A stretch of 64,000 nucleotides of DNA, taken from an uncultured Clostridia bacterium. GTDB taxonomy: Bacteria > Bacillota > Clostridia > Peptostreptococcales > Anaerovoracaceae. A model generated the notes under the pieces. That model saw only the letters and a program-made list of their open reading frames with translations, did not search any database and was not told the origin of the DNA. The translations under genes were made by a program, and so were the position numbers. The stretch spans positions 1 to 64,000 of the forward strand of contig CAKQQT010000001.1 of the NCBI GenBank assembly GCA_934271235.1. The letters are read 5' to 3'. This document shows positions 1-7,846 of the stretch, piece by piece. Numbering within the stretch: the stretch's first letter is position 1; each line of letters begins with the position of its first letter.

Positions 1-233
1 ATTTCCATACGCTCGTTGCAGGCTTGGTCGATCTCGGCAAGGTGCCGATGCAGCGTTCCGCTTGTGAGCAGGTTTGCGTAGAGAACAGGACGATGTTCTT
101 TCAGATAGCTGCGGCGCATACGCCCATACTTTCCGATCTGGTATTCCGGTTCGTCCGGCAGCGCAAGGTTCGGGATAAGATAATCACCCTCCTGACGGTA
201 AGTGCCGCCCATTTCTTCAAATAGAGATTTTAT
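1..233 (-). CDS. TnpV family transposon protein, partial, start codon degraded
   Basis: The minus strand encodes KSLFEEMGGTYRQEGDYLIP followed by YLKEHRPVLYANLLTSGTL, the N-terminal signature of TnpV, a small accessory protein of Tn4451-type mobilizable transposons; its function is not well defined. The gene runs off the left edge. A good ribosome site (AAAAGGAG, 241-248) is followed at normal spacing by ATA at 233-231, where relatives as I recall them have ATG. The next in-frame ATG is codon 8 (212-210). Either a weak ATA start, the internal ATG, or loss of expression is possible. It marks the edge of a mobile element lying mostly outside the window. No gene is seen from 234 to 447. Confidence 0.75.
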   Translation of the reverse strand, partial: MKSLFEEMGGTYRQEGDYLIPNLALPDEPEYQIGKYGRMRRSYLKEHRPVLYANLLTSGTLHRHLAEIDQACNERME

Positions 234-447
234 AAGAATCAGCTCCTTTTTGTGTTGATTTGCAGCGGTTATAAGGCTTTTTTGACTCCTTTCCTACAAC
301 TGCTGTTCCATTCACCACAAATGAGCCGCAGTCATATGTATTAGATGGGAGAAACCACCCTCTACATAGTAACTCTTGTTTTCCGCTTTGTTTACAATAT
401 GATCAGAAAGCATTCTTTGCAAAAACAGATGAAAGAAGTGAGGCATC

Positions 448-1184
448 TTGGAGACGAAGCAAAAACAGCAGCTGGATATGCTGCATGGTCCGATTTGGAA
501 TAAGCTGATCCGGTTTGCGCTGCCGGTGGCGGCAACGGCTATTTTGGAGCAGTTGTTCAACGCGTCGGACGTGGCGATCGTCGGCAATTTTGCCGGCGGA
601 GACCGGACCGCGGCCGTCGCGGCAGTCGGCGCCAACAGTCCGGTCATCGGGGAACTGGTGGCTGCGCCGCTGCTGAAACTGCTGCAGGTCTCGGATGATG
701 TATTCCCACTGGCACTGCTGTACCTGCGCATTTATCTGGTGGGACTGCCGGTCATCCTGCTGTATAACTTTGAAGCGGCTATCTTCCGCAGTGTCGGGGA
801 GACGAAGATCCCCCTGATGGCACTGGCTGTTTCCGGTGTGATCAATGTCCTTTTGAATCTGTGCTTCGTTGCCGGTCTCGGTATGAGCACGGACGGCGTA
901 GCGATCGCGACCGTGATCTCCAACGGGCTCAGCGCGCTGCTGCTTTACCGGAAACTGCGCTGCACGACGCTGGATGTGCGCGTGGAACTCCGAGAGCTGC
1001 GGGTCGACCGGCGGGCTATGAAGAGAATCCTGCGGATCGGACTTCCGGCCGGACGATCATGACCGTTTACCCGATCAGTCTGTCAACAACGGCGCTGCTG
1101 ATCTTTTTGGCGGTGCCTTACTATCGGCCGGCGAGACGGAACGAGAAACAGCAACAGGTGCAACCTCTTCAAAAGAATGCTTGA
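448..1184 (+). pseudogene. MATE efflux pump remnant with two internal deletions
   Basis: Reading from TTG 448 (GAAGTGAGG just upstream) gives a typical MATE N-terminus, with LIRFALPVAATAILEQLF and GANSPVIG. The text then jumps in frame at about 646-656 to ELVAAPLLKLLQVSDDVFPL, skipping roughly 40-50 residues that intact MATE pumps have there. It continues to RIGLPAG near 1055. There a second junction joins, in another frame, to TIMTVYPIS and a C-terminal tail ending at 1184, so about 200 residues are missing. Intact family members are near 450 residues and export cationic drugs by Na+ or H+ antiport. This copy cannot make a full 12-helix pump. The comparison to intact relatives is from memory of the family. 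Confidence 0.8.
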
Positions 1185-1243
1185 CCGTGAGCCGGGTGTT
1201 TATGTTAAGGCAAGAGAAAAGAGCAACGCAAGGAGGAAACAGG

Positions 1244-2118
1244 ATGCAATACAGAACATTGCCGCATGGCGGCGAAAAGATCGGTGTCATCGGACTCGGT
1301 ACTTCCGTAGTCGGTGAAGTCAGCGAAAAGAACGTGACGGAAACCGTGGACTTTGCGCTCGCGCAGGGCATCAACTATATCGACTTGGCCGGCGGCCACG
1401 CGTCGATCTTTGCGGGGATCGGCAAAGCGCTGCAGGGCAGGCGAAAAGACGTGATGGTACAGCTCCACTTCGGCGCGGATTATACATCGGGCGAATACGG
1501 CTGGAATATGACCTTGGACGGCGTCAAAAGATCCGTGGACTGGCAGCTGACAAAACTGGGAACAGACTACATCGATTTTGGATTTATGCACTGCATCGAC
1601 GAGCTTGCGGATCTGGAGCAATATGAGAAACGAGGCATCCTGCAGTTTTTACTGGACAGGAAAGCCGACGGCGTGGTCAAGCACTTGGGCTTATCGACAC
1701 ATGCGCCGGTGCTGGCGAACAAGGTGCTGGATATGGGACTGATCGACATGCTGATGTTTTCCATTAATCCGATGTATGACTATGGGCAAGGAGACTATTC
1801 CATCGGCAGCGGTTCCGAACGCTATGCGCTTTATACCCGGTGCGCAAAAGAGGGGGTTGGGATCTCAGTCATGAAACCGTTCAACGCCGGACAGCTTCTG
1901 GACGCGAAGAAGTCGCCGTTCCATCGAGCGCTGACTCCGGCACAGTGCGTTCAGTATGCGCTTGACAGGCCGGGGGTATTGACCGTGCTGCCGAGCATTA
2001 CCGGACGCTGGAGAAGAACGCCGCGGACTGCGTGCAGTGCGGCCACTGCAACAGCCGCTGCCCGTTCTCCGTCGATCAGATGGCGAGAATGAAAGAGATC
2101 GAGGCGTATTTCGGATAG
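1244..2118 (+). pseudogene. Aldo/keto reductase with C-terminal 4Fe-4S domain, internally deleted
   Basis: ATG 1244 follows AGGAGG (1231-1236). The frame encodes an aldo/keto reductase barrel (GEKIGVIGLGTS, KHLGLSTHAP, MKPFNAGQLL) up to GVLTVLPSIT near 2000, then goes out of frame and would end at 2092. A different frame from about 2009 to the stop at 2116-2118 reads LEKNAADCVQCGHCNSRCPF and DQMARMKEIEAYFG, which is the expected ferredoxin-like end with its CxxCxxCxxxC cluster. The segment between, including the first cysteine motif normal for this family, is gone (my estimate is 80-90 codons). The deletion also shifts the frame, so the gene is broken. Confidence 0.85.
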
Positions 2119-2152
2119 AGCGATGAAATGATCGCCGAAAAAATGGTGCGAG

Positions 2153-2190
2153 AAGCTGTAAAATTTGTCACAGGATTTTACAGCTTTTTT
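2153..2190 (+). terminator. Rho-independent terminator after the reductase remnant
   Basis: A 12-bp perfect stem (AAGCTGTAAAAT with ATTTTACAGCTT), 10-nt loop and a T run to 2190. Confidence 0.8.
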
Positions 2191-2220
2191 GTAACATTTG
2201 CGTTTTTCCGGACTCTAATA
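2190..2220 (+). promoter_or_regulatory. Possible ECF-type promoter of the sigma operon
   Basis: TGTAACATTT (2190-2199) and CTCTAATA (2213-2220) resemble the GTAAC-type -35 and CGTCTAAT-type -10 seen at autoregulated ECF sigma operons of Firmicutes. They sit 18 nt before the sigma start codon. Inference from motif likeness only. Confidence 0.4.
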
Positions 2221-2237
2221 AGAGAAAGGAGGTCAAT

Positions 2238-2729
2238 ATGGACGATTTTGAGAAACTCTGTCAGCAAAATAAAGAACTTGTGTACCGCTATCTTCTGGCG
2301 CTTTGCCATGATGCGCATCTGGCGGAGGAGCTGACCGCAGAGACCTTTTATCGGGCCTATCTTCATATTGACCGTTTTCGCGGGGAATGTAAAGCAGCAA
2401 CCTGGTTGTGCCGTATCGCGCGCAATGCGTATTACAAAACGTGCAAAAAAGCAAGCAGGCAGGAGTCCTTGGAGAACATCGCGGAAACTGCCGCGGCCGA
2501 GCATTTTTTGGATAAGCTCTGCGACAGGGAGCAGGCCATGGAGATCTATCGGGCGCTGCATGCTTTGCAGGAACCGTACAAAGAAGTTTTTTCTCTGCGT
2601 GTTTTGGGGAACCTGAGTTTCAAGGAGATCGCGGGCATCTTCGCAAAGACGGACACCTGGGCGCGGGTCACCTATTATCGGACAAAGGAAAAGCTGATAC
2701 AGAGGATGGAGGCGAAAGATGAAGATTAG
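2238..2729 (+). CDS. ECF-type RNA polymerase sigma factor
   Basis: This 163-residue protein has sigma region 2 (LVYRYLLALCHDAHLAEELT, then ETFYRAYLHIDRFRGE) and a region 4 helix-turn-helix (VFSLRVLGNLSFKEIAGIF), with no region 1 or 3, the ECF layout. AAAGGAGGTC lies 6 nt before ATG 2238. The stop overlaps the next gene, a zinc anti-sigma, by 11 nt, the standard pairing in which the anti-sigma holds this factor inactive until a membrane signal. A third cotranscribed gene encodes an ATC-hydrolase-like enzyme, a likely operon target. The inducing signal is not visible. Confidence 0.9.
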   Translation: MDDFEKLCQQNKELVYRYLLALCHDAHLAEELTAETFYRAYLHIDRFRGECKAATWLCRIARNAYYKTCKKASRQESLENIAETAAAEHFLDKLCDREQAMEIYRALHALQEPYKEVFSLRVLGNLSFKEIAGIFAKTDTWARVTYYRTKEKLIQRMEAKDED

Positions 2730-3315
2730 CTGCGATGTCGCAAAAGACCTTTTACCGTTATATGCGGAGGATCTTTGTTCAGAGGACAGCAAGCGCTTAC
2801 TGCAGGAACATTTGCAGACGTGCGGCGATTGCCGCGTACAATATGAACGCATGAAAAACGCGGAACTTTTCCCGGCAGAAACTCAGGAAGCAGACGAGCA
2901 GAGCGCGGAGACCTGTTTGACCGCTTATGCGAAGAAAATCCGCAGGCGGCGGATGCTGCTGCGGTGTCTGATACCGGTTCTGATCCTGCACTTGATCTTC
3001 GCGCACTATGAAGAAGCGGTGCTGCTCTTTCGCTGCAGCGCGGGCAGCAGTATGGAGACGTATTTTGACGGACTGATAAAACAAAAGTGCAGAGAAAGTA
3101 TCTTATTCTTTACGCATGCAGGCTATCAGGGCATGGACGAGGATCTGCTGGAACTCTTGATCTCCGTGCAGTTTGACAGCTATCGACGGATTGTCGGAAC
3201 CTGTCCGGACCGGCAGACGGCAGAACGGTCGGTGCAGGCATTGATGACTTATCACTACGGCGGCTGGGTTGCTTTCTTCGATGGTATAAAGCAGGAGGAG
3301 GCAGACGCAAGATGA
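2719..3315 (+). CDS. Membrane anti-sigma factor with zinc-finger (ZAS) domain
   Basis: The 198-residue protein starts with a ZAS-type zinc site: Cys5, His31, Cys35 and Cys38 (HLQTCGDC). One membrane helix follows at about residues 79-96 after a stretch of arginines, then an extracytoplasmic domain of about 100 residues I do not recognise. It overlaps the sigma gene upstream by 11 nt and the hydrolase gene downstream by 4 nt, so the three are translationally coupled. The zinc domain should bind and silence the neighbouring ECF sigma. Confidence 0.85.
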   Translation: MKISCDVAKDLLPLYAEDLCSEDSKRLLQEHLQTCGDCRVQYERMKNAELFPAETQEADEQSAETCLTAYAKKIRRRRMLLRCLIPVLILHLIFAHYEEAVLLFRCSAGSSMETYFDGLIKQKCRESILFFTHAGYQGMDEDLLELLISVQFDSYRRIVGTCPDRQTAERSVQALMTYHYGGWVAFFDGIKQEEADAR

Positions 3316-3944
3316 AATACAACGGTTTTTATTATTGGATGTTCCAAGGCTCCATGAAAAAGGTACTGGCCGAAAAGTACGGCAAGGCCTATGCCGCGCA
3401 GATCATGAAAAAAAGCAAAAAAGTCTATCGGGAGTTGGTGGAAAAAGCCGACGATATCGGTAACGATAACCCGATGGCATATAACGAACTGTTCGCGCTG
3501 GCCTTTGTCGCGCCTTATGTGGCGAGTGAAAAAAAGATCCCGCCGGAGACCGTGCAGGAAATGATGCGGCGTGCCCTCTATCATATCAAGTGGTATTTTG
3601 GCAGGACTGATCTGAACACAGATAAAGGCAAGGCGGAGAATAAAAAGAGCATTCTAAAATATGTCAAATGGTATACGCCGGAAAAAGAAGCGCGGTATCC
3701 GAATTCGTTCCGCGTGGACTTTGTCGGTCAGCCGCATGCGGACGCTTGTTACTACCGCATCACGCGCTGCCCGATCTGCGACTATGCGGCAAAACTGGGC
3801 GTTTCGGAATTGATGCCGCTGTTTTGCGAGCTGGACAATGTGATGATCACGCTCCAGCACGGCGTGCTGCATCGGCAGCAGACCATCGCGGCAGGCGGGG
3901 ACTACTGCGATTACTATATCACAGGAGATAAAGAGACCGTTTAA
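3312..3944 (+). CDS. L-2-amino-thiazoline-4-carboxylic acid hydrolase-like protein
   Basis: The 210-residue protein matches the ATC hydrolase family (PF14196 as I recall it): a helical N-terminal half, then YYRITRCPICDYAAKLGV, LMPLFCELDNVM and a closing GGDYCDYYI motif. The founding enzyme opens a thiazoline ring in L-cysteine formation, but most members are uncharacterised. It is the last gene of the sigma/anti-sigma operon (ATGA overlap) and a terminator follows at 4044. A second relative is at 16296. The substrate here is unknown. Confidence 0.75.
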   Translation: MKYNGFYYWMFQGSMKKVLAEKYGKAYAAQIMKKSKKVYRELVEKADDIGNDNPMAYNELFALAFVAPYVASEKKIPPETVQEMMRRALYHIKWYFGRTDLNTDKGKAENKKSILKYVKWYTPEKEARYPNSFRVDFVGQPHADACYYRITRCPICDYAAKLGVSELMPLFCELDNVMITLQHGVLHRQQTIAAGGDYCDYYITGDKETV

Positions 3945-4043
3945 GCAGAGAAAATACAAAAGATACGGAGCAGGAAAGCAGAGCCGTCGCATTAACGGAA
4001 ACTACCTGTTATGGCACAGCCCTGTATTTTGCGGCTATTATGA

Positions 4044-4085
4044 GACCCCTGGCAAAGAAAAACTGTCAGGGGTCCTTTGGTTTTT
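4044..4085 (+). terminator. Terminator of the sigma/anti-sigma/hydrolase operon
   Basis: GACCCCTG (4044-4051) pairs with CAGGGGTC (4067-4074), followed by a T-rich tail to 4085. Confidence 0.75.
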
Positions 4086-4115
4086 GCCGTGAATAGCGAT
4101 GAAACGCAAAACGGA

Positions 4116-4399
4116 TGCATAATGTACTGCTTTTTTGCAATTTTCAAAAAATCTGCACGCGATGAAGTTTGAAAAATAGGATTATTTTACAAATAAAGAG
4201 AACGCTTCCTGTTGGCGCAGGAGAATTTTTGTCGAACCCTGTCGAAAATGCCCAAAGCGTGTCACCGCAAATGTGTCCCTGAAGTTTATTGACCCGATTT
4301 GACTTATAGAAAATGTGAAAAATGTGCCGGAGTACGAAGAAATCCTGTGCAAGTCCGTGCAGATTTTTCAAAAAGGACGGAAAAGCAGTACATTATGCA
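4116..4399 (+). repeat. 284-bp dispersed element with 44-bp terminal inverted repeats, copy 1
   Basis: The ends 4116-4159 and 4356-4399 are inverted copies: the outer 19 bp (TGCATAATGTACTGCTTTT) and inner 13 bp (AAAAATCTGCACG) are identical, with 12 diverged bp between. The body has no convincing gene. A second copy lies at 19460-19754 in the same orientation. Similarity goes past the inverted repeats on both sides: ATGAAACGCAAAACGGA on the left, and ACTTAGAAAATTATGGAAG plus a GACTGCAATAAGGACA block near 4441 on the right. This resembles a miniature inverted-repeat element, though no target duplication is evident. It fills most of the gene-free stretch 3945-4568. Confidence 0.8.
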
Positions 4400-4514
4400 C
4401 ACTTAGAAAATTATGGAAGTTCATCGTGCGTCCTCTCATGACTGCAATAAGGACAACAAGGGGTTGAGGCGATTTTCTGTTAATGCGACGGTATCTTTTT
4501 AGTAAAATAGTAGA

Positions 4515-4563
4515 TAAAATATGAGCTAAAACTTGATATTTTACGCAAAATAGGATAAAATAT
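4515..4563 (+). promoter_or_regulatory. Repeated TAAAATAT operator-like sites before hipB-like gene
   Basis: TAAAATAT occurs at 4515-4522 and 4556-4563, with its complement ATATTTTA at 4536-4543. The array ends just before the HTH gene at 4569. HipB-type antitoxins repress their own operon from such inverted sites, so autoregulation is the likely role. The region is A+T-rich and no strong ribosome site is seen before ATG 4569. Confidence 0.5.
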
Positions 4564-4568
4564 TAGCC

Positions 4569-4847
4569 ATGATAGTATTAGACAGACAAACACCAAAAGA
4601 AATACAAATGCAAATCGCAAACAACGTGCGTGCCGTCCGCAAGCGCAGAAAGATATCACAAAAAGCCCTAAGCGAAAAGTCAGGCGTCAGTTTAGGTTCC
4701 GTGAAACGTTTTGAAACCAGCGGTGAGATTTCCCTGCACGCCTTGACCAAGATCGCGATCGCGCTCGATATGGACGATGCGCTGATCCATCTCTTTGAAG
4801 ATGTTCCGTTTTTATCGATAGAGGAGATTATCAATGGACAAGATTAA
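4569..4847 (+). CDS. XRE/HipB-type HTH antitoxin-like regulator
   Basis: The 92-residue protein has one Cro/CI helix-turn-helix: NNVRAVRKRRKISQKALSEK, then SGVSLGSVKRFE. It overlaps the following hipA-like gene by 14 nt, the usual hipBA arrangement in which this protein binds DNA and the kinase. The frame is intact although the partner is broken, so it may persist as a lone repressor. The start is uncertain because no Shine-Dalgarno sequence precedes ATG 4569; ATG 4608 is an alternative. Confidence 0.8.
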   Translation: MIVLDRQTPKEIQMQIANNVRAVRKRRKISQKALSEKSGVSLGSVKRFETSGEISLHALTKIAIALDMDDALIHLFEDVPFLSIEEIINGQD

Positions 4848-5663
4848 ACAGTTACAGGTGCTTTATGAGGGGCGAACCGTCGGAACGATGGCATTATACC
4901 GGAAACATCTCGCTGTTTTTCAGTACAGCGAAGAATGGCTTGCAGACGGATTTTCTATCAGCCCGTTTTCGCTGCCTTTGGGTAGAAAGGTTTTCGTGCC
5001 GCAGATTTTGCCTTTCGATGGAATCTTTGGCGTCTTTGCGGACAGCCATGGATAATCAAGTTTCCGTCGAAGGAAGACTATGGTGAGATTGGTTTGCAGG
5101 AATACGAGTATGCGCTCTGTGCCAAAGCCTGTGAAATTGAGATGGCAGAAACCAGATTGTTCCCGTCCAAAATTTGCAGTGGATATTTCGGAACAAGGCG
5201 GTTCGACCGAGCACGCAAGGAAGACGGAAAGGAAAAGAGAATCCATGTGATCTCGGCAGCAGGGCTTTTGGAAACCTCACATCGTGATCTGACGTTGGAT
5301 TACGATATTCTGATGAAAGCCTGCCTGAAGTTGACCGGAGATTTCCAAGAGATAGAGAAACTGTACCGCCTGATGTGTTTCAATGTGTTCGCGCATAACC
5401 GGGACGACCATGCAAAGAATTTCAGCTTTCTTTATGACGAAACAGAGAGAAGATGGAGGTTGTCACCGGCGTATGATCTGACATACAGTCATTCGATCGG
5501 CGGCGAACATGCCACCAGTGTGCATGGAAACGGCAAAAATCCGACAGCAGAGGACCTGCTTGCAGTCGCGGCCCAAATCGGTATGGACAAAAAACAGGCG
5601 ATGCGCATAACCCAAAACGTGCAGGAATGCGTGATAGAACATTTAAGGAAATATCTCGGATGA
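4834..5663 (+). pseudogene. HipA-like serine/threonine kinase, internally deleted
   Basis: ATG 4834 (GAGGAG upstream) starts a HipA N-terminal subdomain (QVLYEGRTVGTMALYRKHLA, LPFDGIFGVFADS) that stops at about 5055. From 5053 in another frame the text resumes as IIKFPSKEDYGEIGLQEYEY and runs on to 5663 through the kinase core: VFAHNRDDHAKNFSFLYD with the catalytic Asp/Asn region, then RRWRLSPAYDLTYS. Intact members have a linker of roughly 80 residues plus the Gly-rich loop between the two halves, missing here. The kinase toxin is therefore dead, while its antitoxin stays open. Confidence 0.85.
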
Positions 5664-5828
5664 TACAACAATGCGTGAGACCGCGCTCAGAAATTTCATA
5701 GCTGCTTATAAATTTGCGAATATCTTTCCATCCTTGAGTTGATCGGTTAATATGAGTTTATCAAAATTTGAGAGATCAAACGAGAAATCAAAAGATCAAA
5801 TGGAAAAATCCAAACGGAGGTAAACGAA

Positions 5829-6074
5829 ATGTTAAACGAAGCAGTTGTAAACGTATTAAAAAATGGGATGTGGGATCTGGCAACCTGTGCGGACGGCGAG
5901 CCGAATGTGGTACCGGTGGCTTTTAAGGATGTAACGGAAGACGGCAAACTGGTGGTCGGCGATGTTTTCCTGGAAACGACCTTAAAAAATATCAAGGCAA
6001 AGGGCGCACTGATCATCACGCCGCAGAAGGTCATTGTGACCACGCCGGGCGCAGAGAATAAGAAAGAACTGTAA
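5829..6074 (+). pseudogene. Pyridoxamine-5'-phosphate oxidase-like flavin protein with in-frame deletion
   Basis: ATG 5829 follows CGGAGG. The product starts like the small FMN-binding split-barrel family (LNEAVVNVLKNG, DLATCADGEPNVVPVAFKDV) but is only 81 residues, where relatives have about 125-130. LKNIKAKGALIITPQKV looks like a fusion of two strands with the central strands (about 45 residues) cut out near 6000, still in frame. A shortened protein could be made, but the flavin-binding barrel would lack its middle. I rank it a deleted gene; an alternative is a genuinely short variant. Confidence 0.6.
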
Positions 6075-6087
6075 ATAACGATGAAAC

Positions 6088-6119
6088 AAAAACGGAGTCT
6101 GCGTGAAGGCTCCGTTTTT
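6088..6119 (+). terminator. Rho-independent terminator
   Basis: AAAAACGGAG pairs with CTCCGTTTTT around a 12-nt loop. Confidence 0.8.
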
Positions 6120-6273
6120 GCCTGTGAATACTGTCTGCACGTCAATTGACCGTGCATGTACTATGAATTTTCATAGGAACTTTTCAAATAAAAGATTCTG
6201 CGATATAATAGAGTAAGCGAAAAGAGAAAAGCACAAAATGCAAAATGCAAGTCGGAGAGGAGGCTGTCTCAAG

Positions 6274-6657
6274 ATGGCGAAATATCAGAAAAAATTGGAG
6301 GATGATATCCGCTGCCCATTGGAATATGGTCTTGCCGTATTCGGCGGCAAGTAGAAGTCTCGGATTATCTGCGTACTGGCGTCTAATGAAACCTTGCGCT
6401 ACAGTCAGATCCGAAAAGAGATGCACAACATCACCGATGCGGTACTGGCGGCAACCCTAAAGGATCTGATTTTGGACGAAATTGTACGCCGTAAATCTTA
6501 TGACGAAATCCCGCCGCGAGTGGAATACTCTTTGACGGAGAAAGGGCAGTCCGTCGTTCCGATTTTGCAGAGCATCTGCCGGTGGTCGGATATTTTCTAT
6601 AAAGAAGATAGTGAAAATGCATTGGTACAGTGCCAGAAGTGCGATTATCGCAGGTAG
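6274..6657 (+). pseudogene. HxlR-family regulator with in-frame amber codon
   Basis: From ATG 6274 (GGAGAGGAGG upstream) the frame reads EDDIRCPLEYGLAVFGGK then TAG at 6352-6354, where HxlR proteins have the conserved Trp of GGKWK; a TGG to TAG change explains it. After the stop the same frame continues SRIICVLASNETLRYSQIRK, the winged helix, and LEYSLTEKG-type wing (here VEYSLTEKG) to 6657. The family represses stress and detoxification genes in response to aldehydes or redox signals. The next gene on the same strand is a YeiH-type exporter. Confidence 0.85.
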
Positions 6658-6692
6658 GCGGACTAAAAAATTTATAAAACGAGGTAACATAC

Positions 6693-7742
6693 ATGGAATT
6701 TATACGAAAAAACTACGCAGGCATTCTGACCTGCTTCGGTATTGCAGTCCCGGCATGGCTGCTGGGGAAAGCATTTCCGGTCATCGGTGGACCGGTCATT
6801 GCGATCCTGATCGGCATGCTGCTCACGCTGGTCTGGAAAGACAAGGGTAAGGCGGCACCGGGCATTAAATGGACATCTAAGATCGTTCTGCAGACGGCGG
6901 TAGTACTGCTGGGCTTTGGCATGAACTTGGGCGTGATCTTCCAGACCGGAAAACAATCTCTGCCGATCATCATCTGCACCATCAGCACATCCCTGATCGT
7001 GGCGTGGATCCTGCACAAGGCACTGCGCATGCCGGGGAATACGGCTGTGCTGGTAGGTGTCGGATCTTCCATCTGCGGCGGCTCTGCAATCGCAGCAACG
7101 GCACCGGTCATCGGGGCAGACGACAACGAAGTTGCGCAGTCCATTTCGGTGATTTTCTTCTTTAATGTGCTGGCTGCCATCTTTTTCCCGATGTTTGGCA
7201 GTGCCATTGGGTTCGATACCGGTGCGGGCGATGCATTTGGCATTTTTGCGGGAACGGCAATCAACGATACGTCATCGGTAACGGCTGCGGCTTCAACCTG
7301 GGACAGCATGTGGAATCTCGGAAGCCAGACACTGGACAAGGCGGTCACAGTAAAACTGACCCGTACCCTGGCGATCATTCCGATCACGCTGGCTTTGGCA
7401 GCATTCCGTGCGGGAAAGACTGCAAAAGACGGCAGTAAGGCAGAAGGCAAAGCGGAGGGTTTTAGCCTGAAGCGGGCGTTCCCGATGTTTATTTTGTATT
7501 TTGTGCTTGCATCGGTGATCACGACCATCTGCATTCAGGCCGGCATGGATGCGGGCATTTTCGCCCCGCTGAAAGAATTATCCAAGTTCTTCATCATCAT
7601 GGCCATGGCGGCTATCGGCCTGAACAGCAACATCATCGAGCTGATCAGAACCGGCGCAAAACCTTTGCTGCTGGGCGGATGCTGCTGGCTGGGGATCACG
7701 GCAGTCAGCCTCGTGATGCAGCATGTCATGGGGATCTGGTAG
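6693..7742 (+). CDS. YeiH/UPF0324-type putative sulfate exporter
   Basis: The 349-residue protein is full length for the YeiH (UPF0324) family: about ten hydrophobic helices, GFGMNLGVIFQTGK, VGVGSSICGGSAIAATAPVI and the GTAINDTSSVTAAAS motif. Family members are predicted inner-membrane anion (sulfate or sulfonate-linked) exporters with little direct proof. CGAGG precedes ATG 6693. The broken HxlR gene lies 35 nt upstream and may once have controlled it. No frame damage is visible, in contrast to the genes before it. Confidence 0.85.
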   Translation: MEFIRKNYAGILTCFGIAVPAWLLGKAFPVIGGPVIAILIGMLLTLVWKDKGKAAPGIKWTSKIVLQTAVVLLGFGMNLGVIFQTGKQSLPIIICTISTSLIVAWILHKALRMPGNTAVLVGVGSSICGGSAIAATAPVIGADDNEVAQSISVIFFFNVLAAIFFPMFGSAIGFDTGAGDAFGIFAGTAINDTSSVTAAASTWDSMWNLGSQTLDKAVTVKLTRTLAIIPITLALAAFRAGKTAKDGSKAEGKAEGFSLKRAFPMFILYFVLASVITTICIQAGMDAGIFAPLKELSKFFIIMAMAAIGLNSNIIELIRTGAKPLLLGGCCWLGITAVSLVMQHVMGIW

Positions 7743-7773
7743 GAAATACAGGTCGGTTGAATGGAGATTTGCG

Positions 7774-7809
7774 TTATACCCTTGCATAATTGAGTATAAA
7801 AGGGTATAA
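7774..7809 (+). promoter_or_regulatory. Perfect inverted repeat before the AAA ATPase gene
   Basis: TTATACCCTT (7774-7783) and AAGGGTATAA (7800-7809) are exact inverted copies with a 16-nt A+T-rich spacer. The right arm includes a TATAAT-like box. It could be an operator over the promoter of the gene at 7847, or a weak terminator for the exporter gene; no long T run follows, so I prefer an operator. Confidence 0.45.
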
Positions 7810-7846
7810 TTCTCCATAGAATAAAAGCATCACGGAGGTGTATGTT

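Noticed and set aside
2..224. 66-codon plus-strand frame at the left edge
   Set aside because: It is the reverse of the clear TnpV coding strand.
1990..2118. Programmed frameshift in the FeS aldo/keto reductase
   Set aside because: A whole internal block including a cysteine motif is missing, so frameshifting would not restore the protein.
4144..4371. 75-codon minus-strand frame inside the inverted-repeat element, with a similar frame in copy 2
   Set aside because: The two frames differ in length and diverge at the C-terminus, with no ribosome site; they reflect shared DNA, not a protein.
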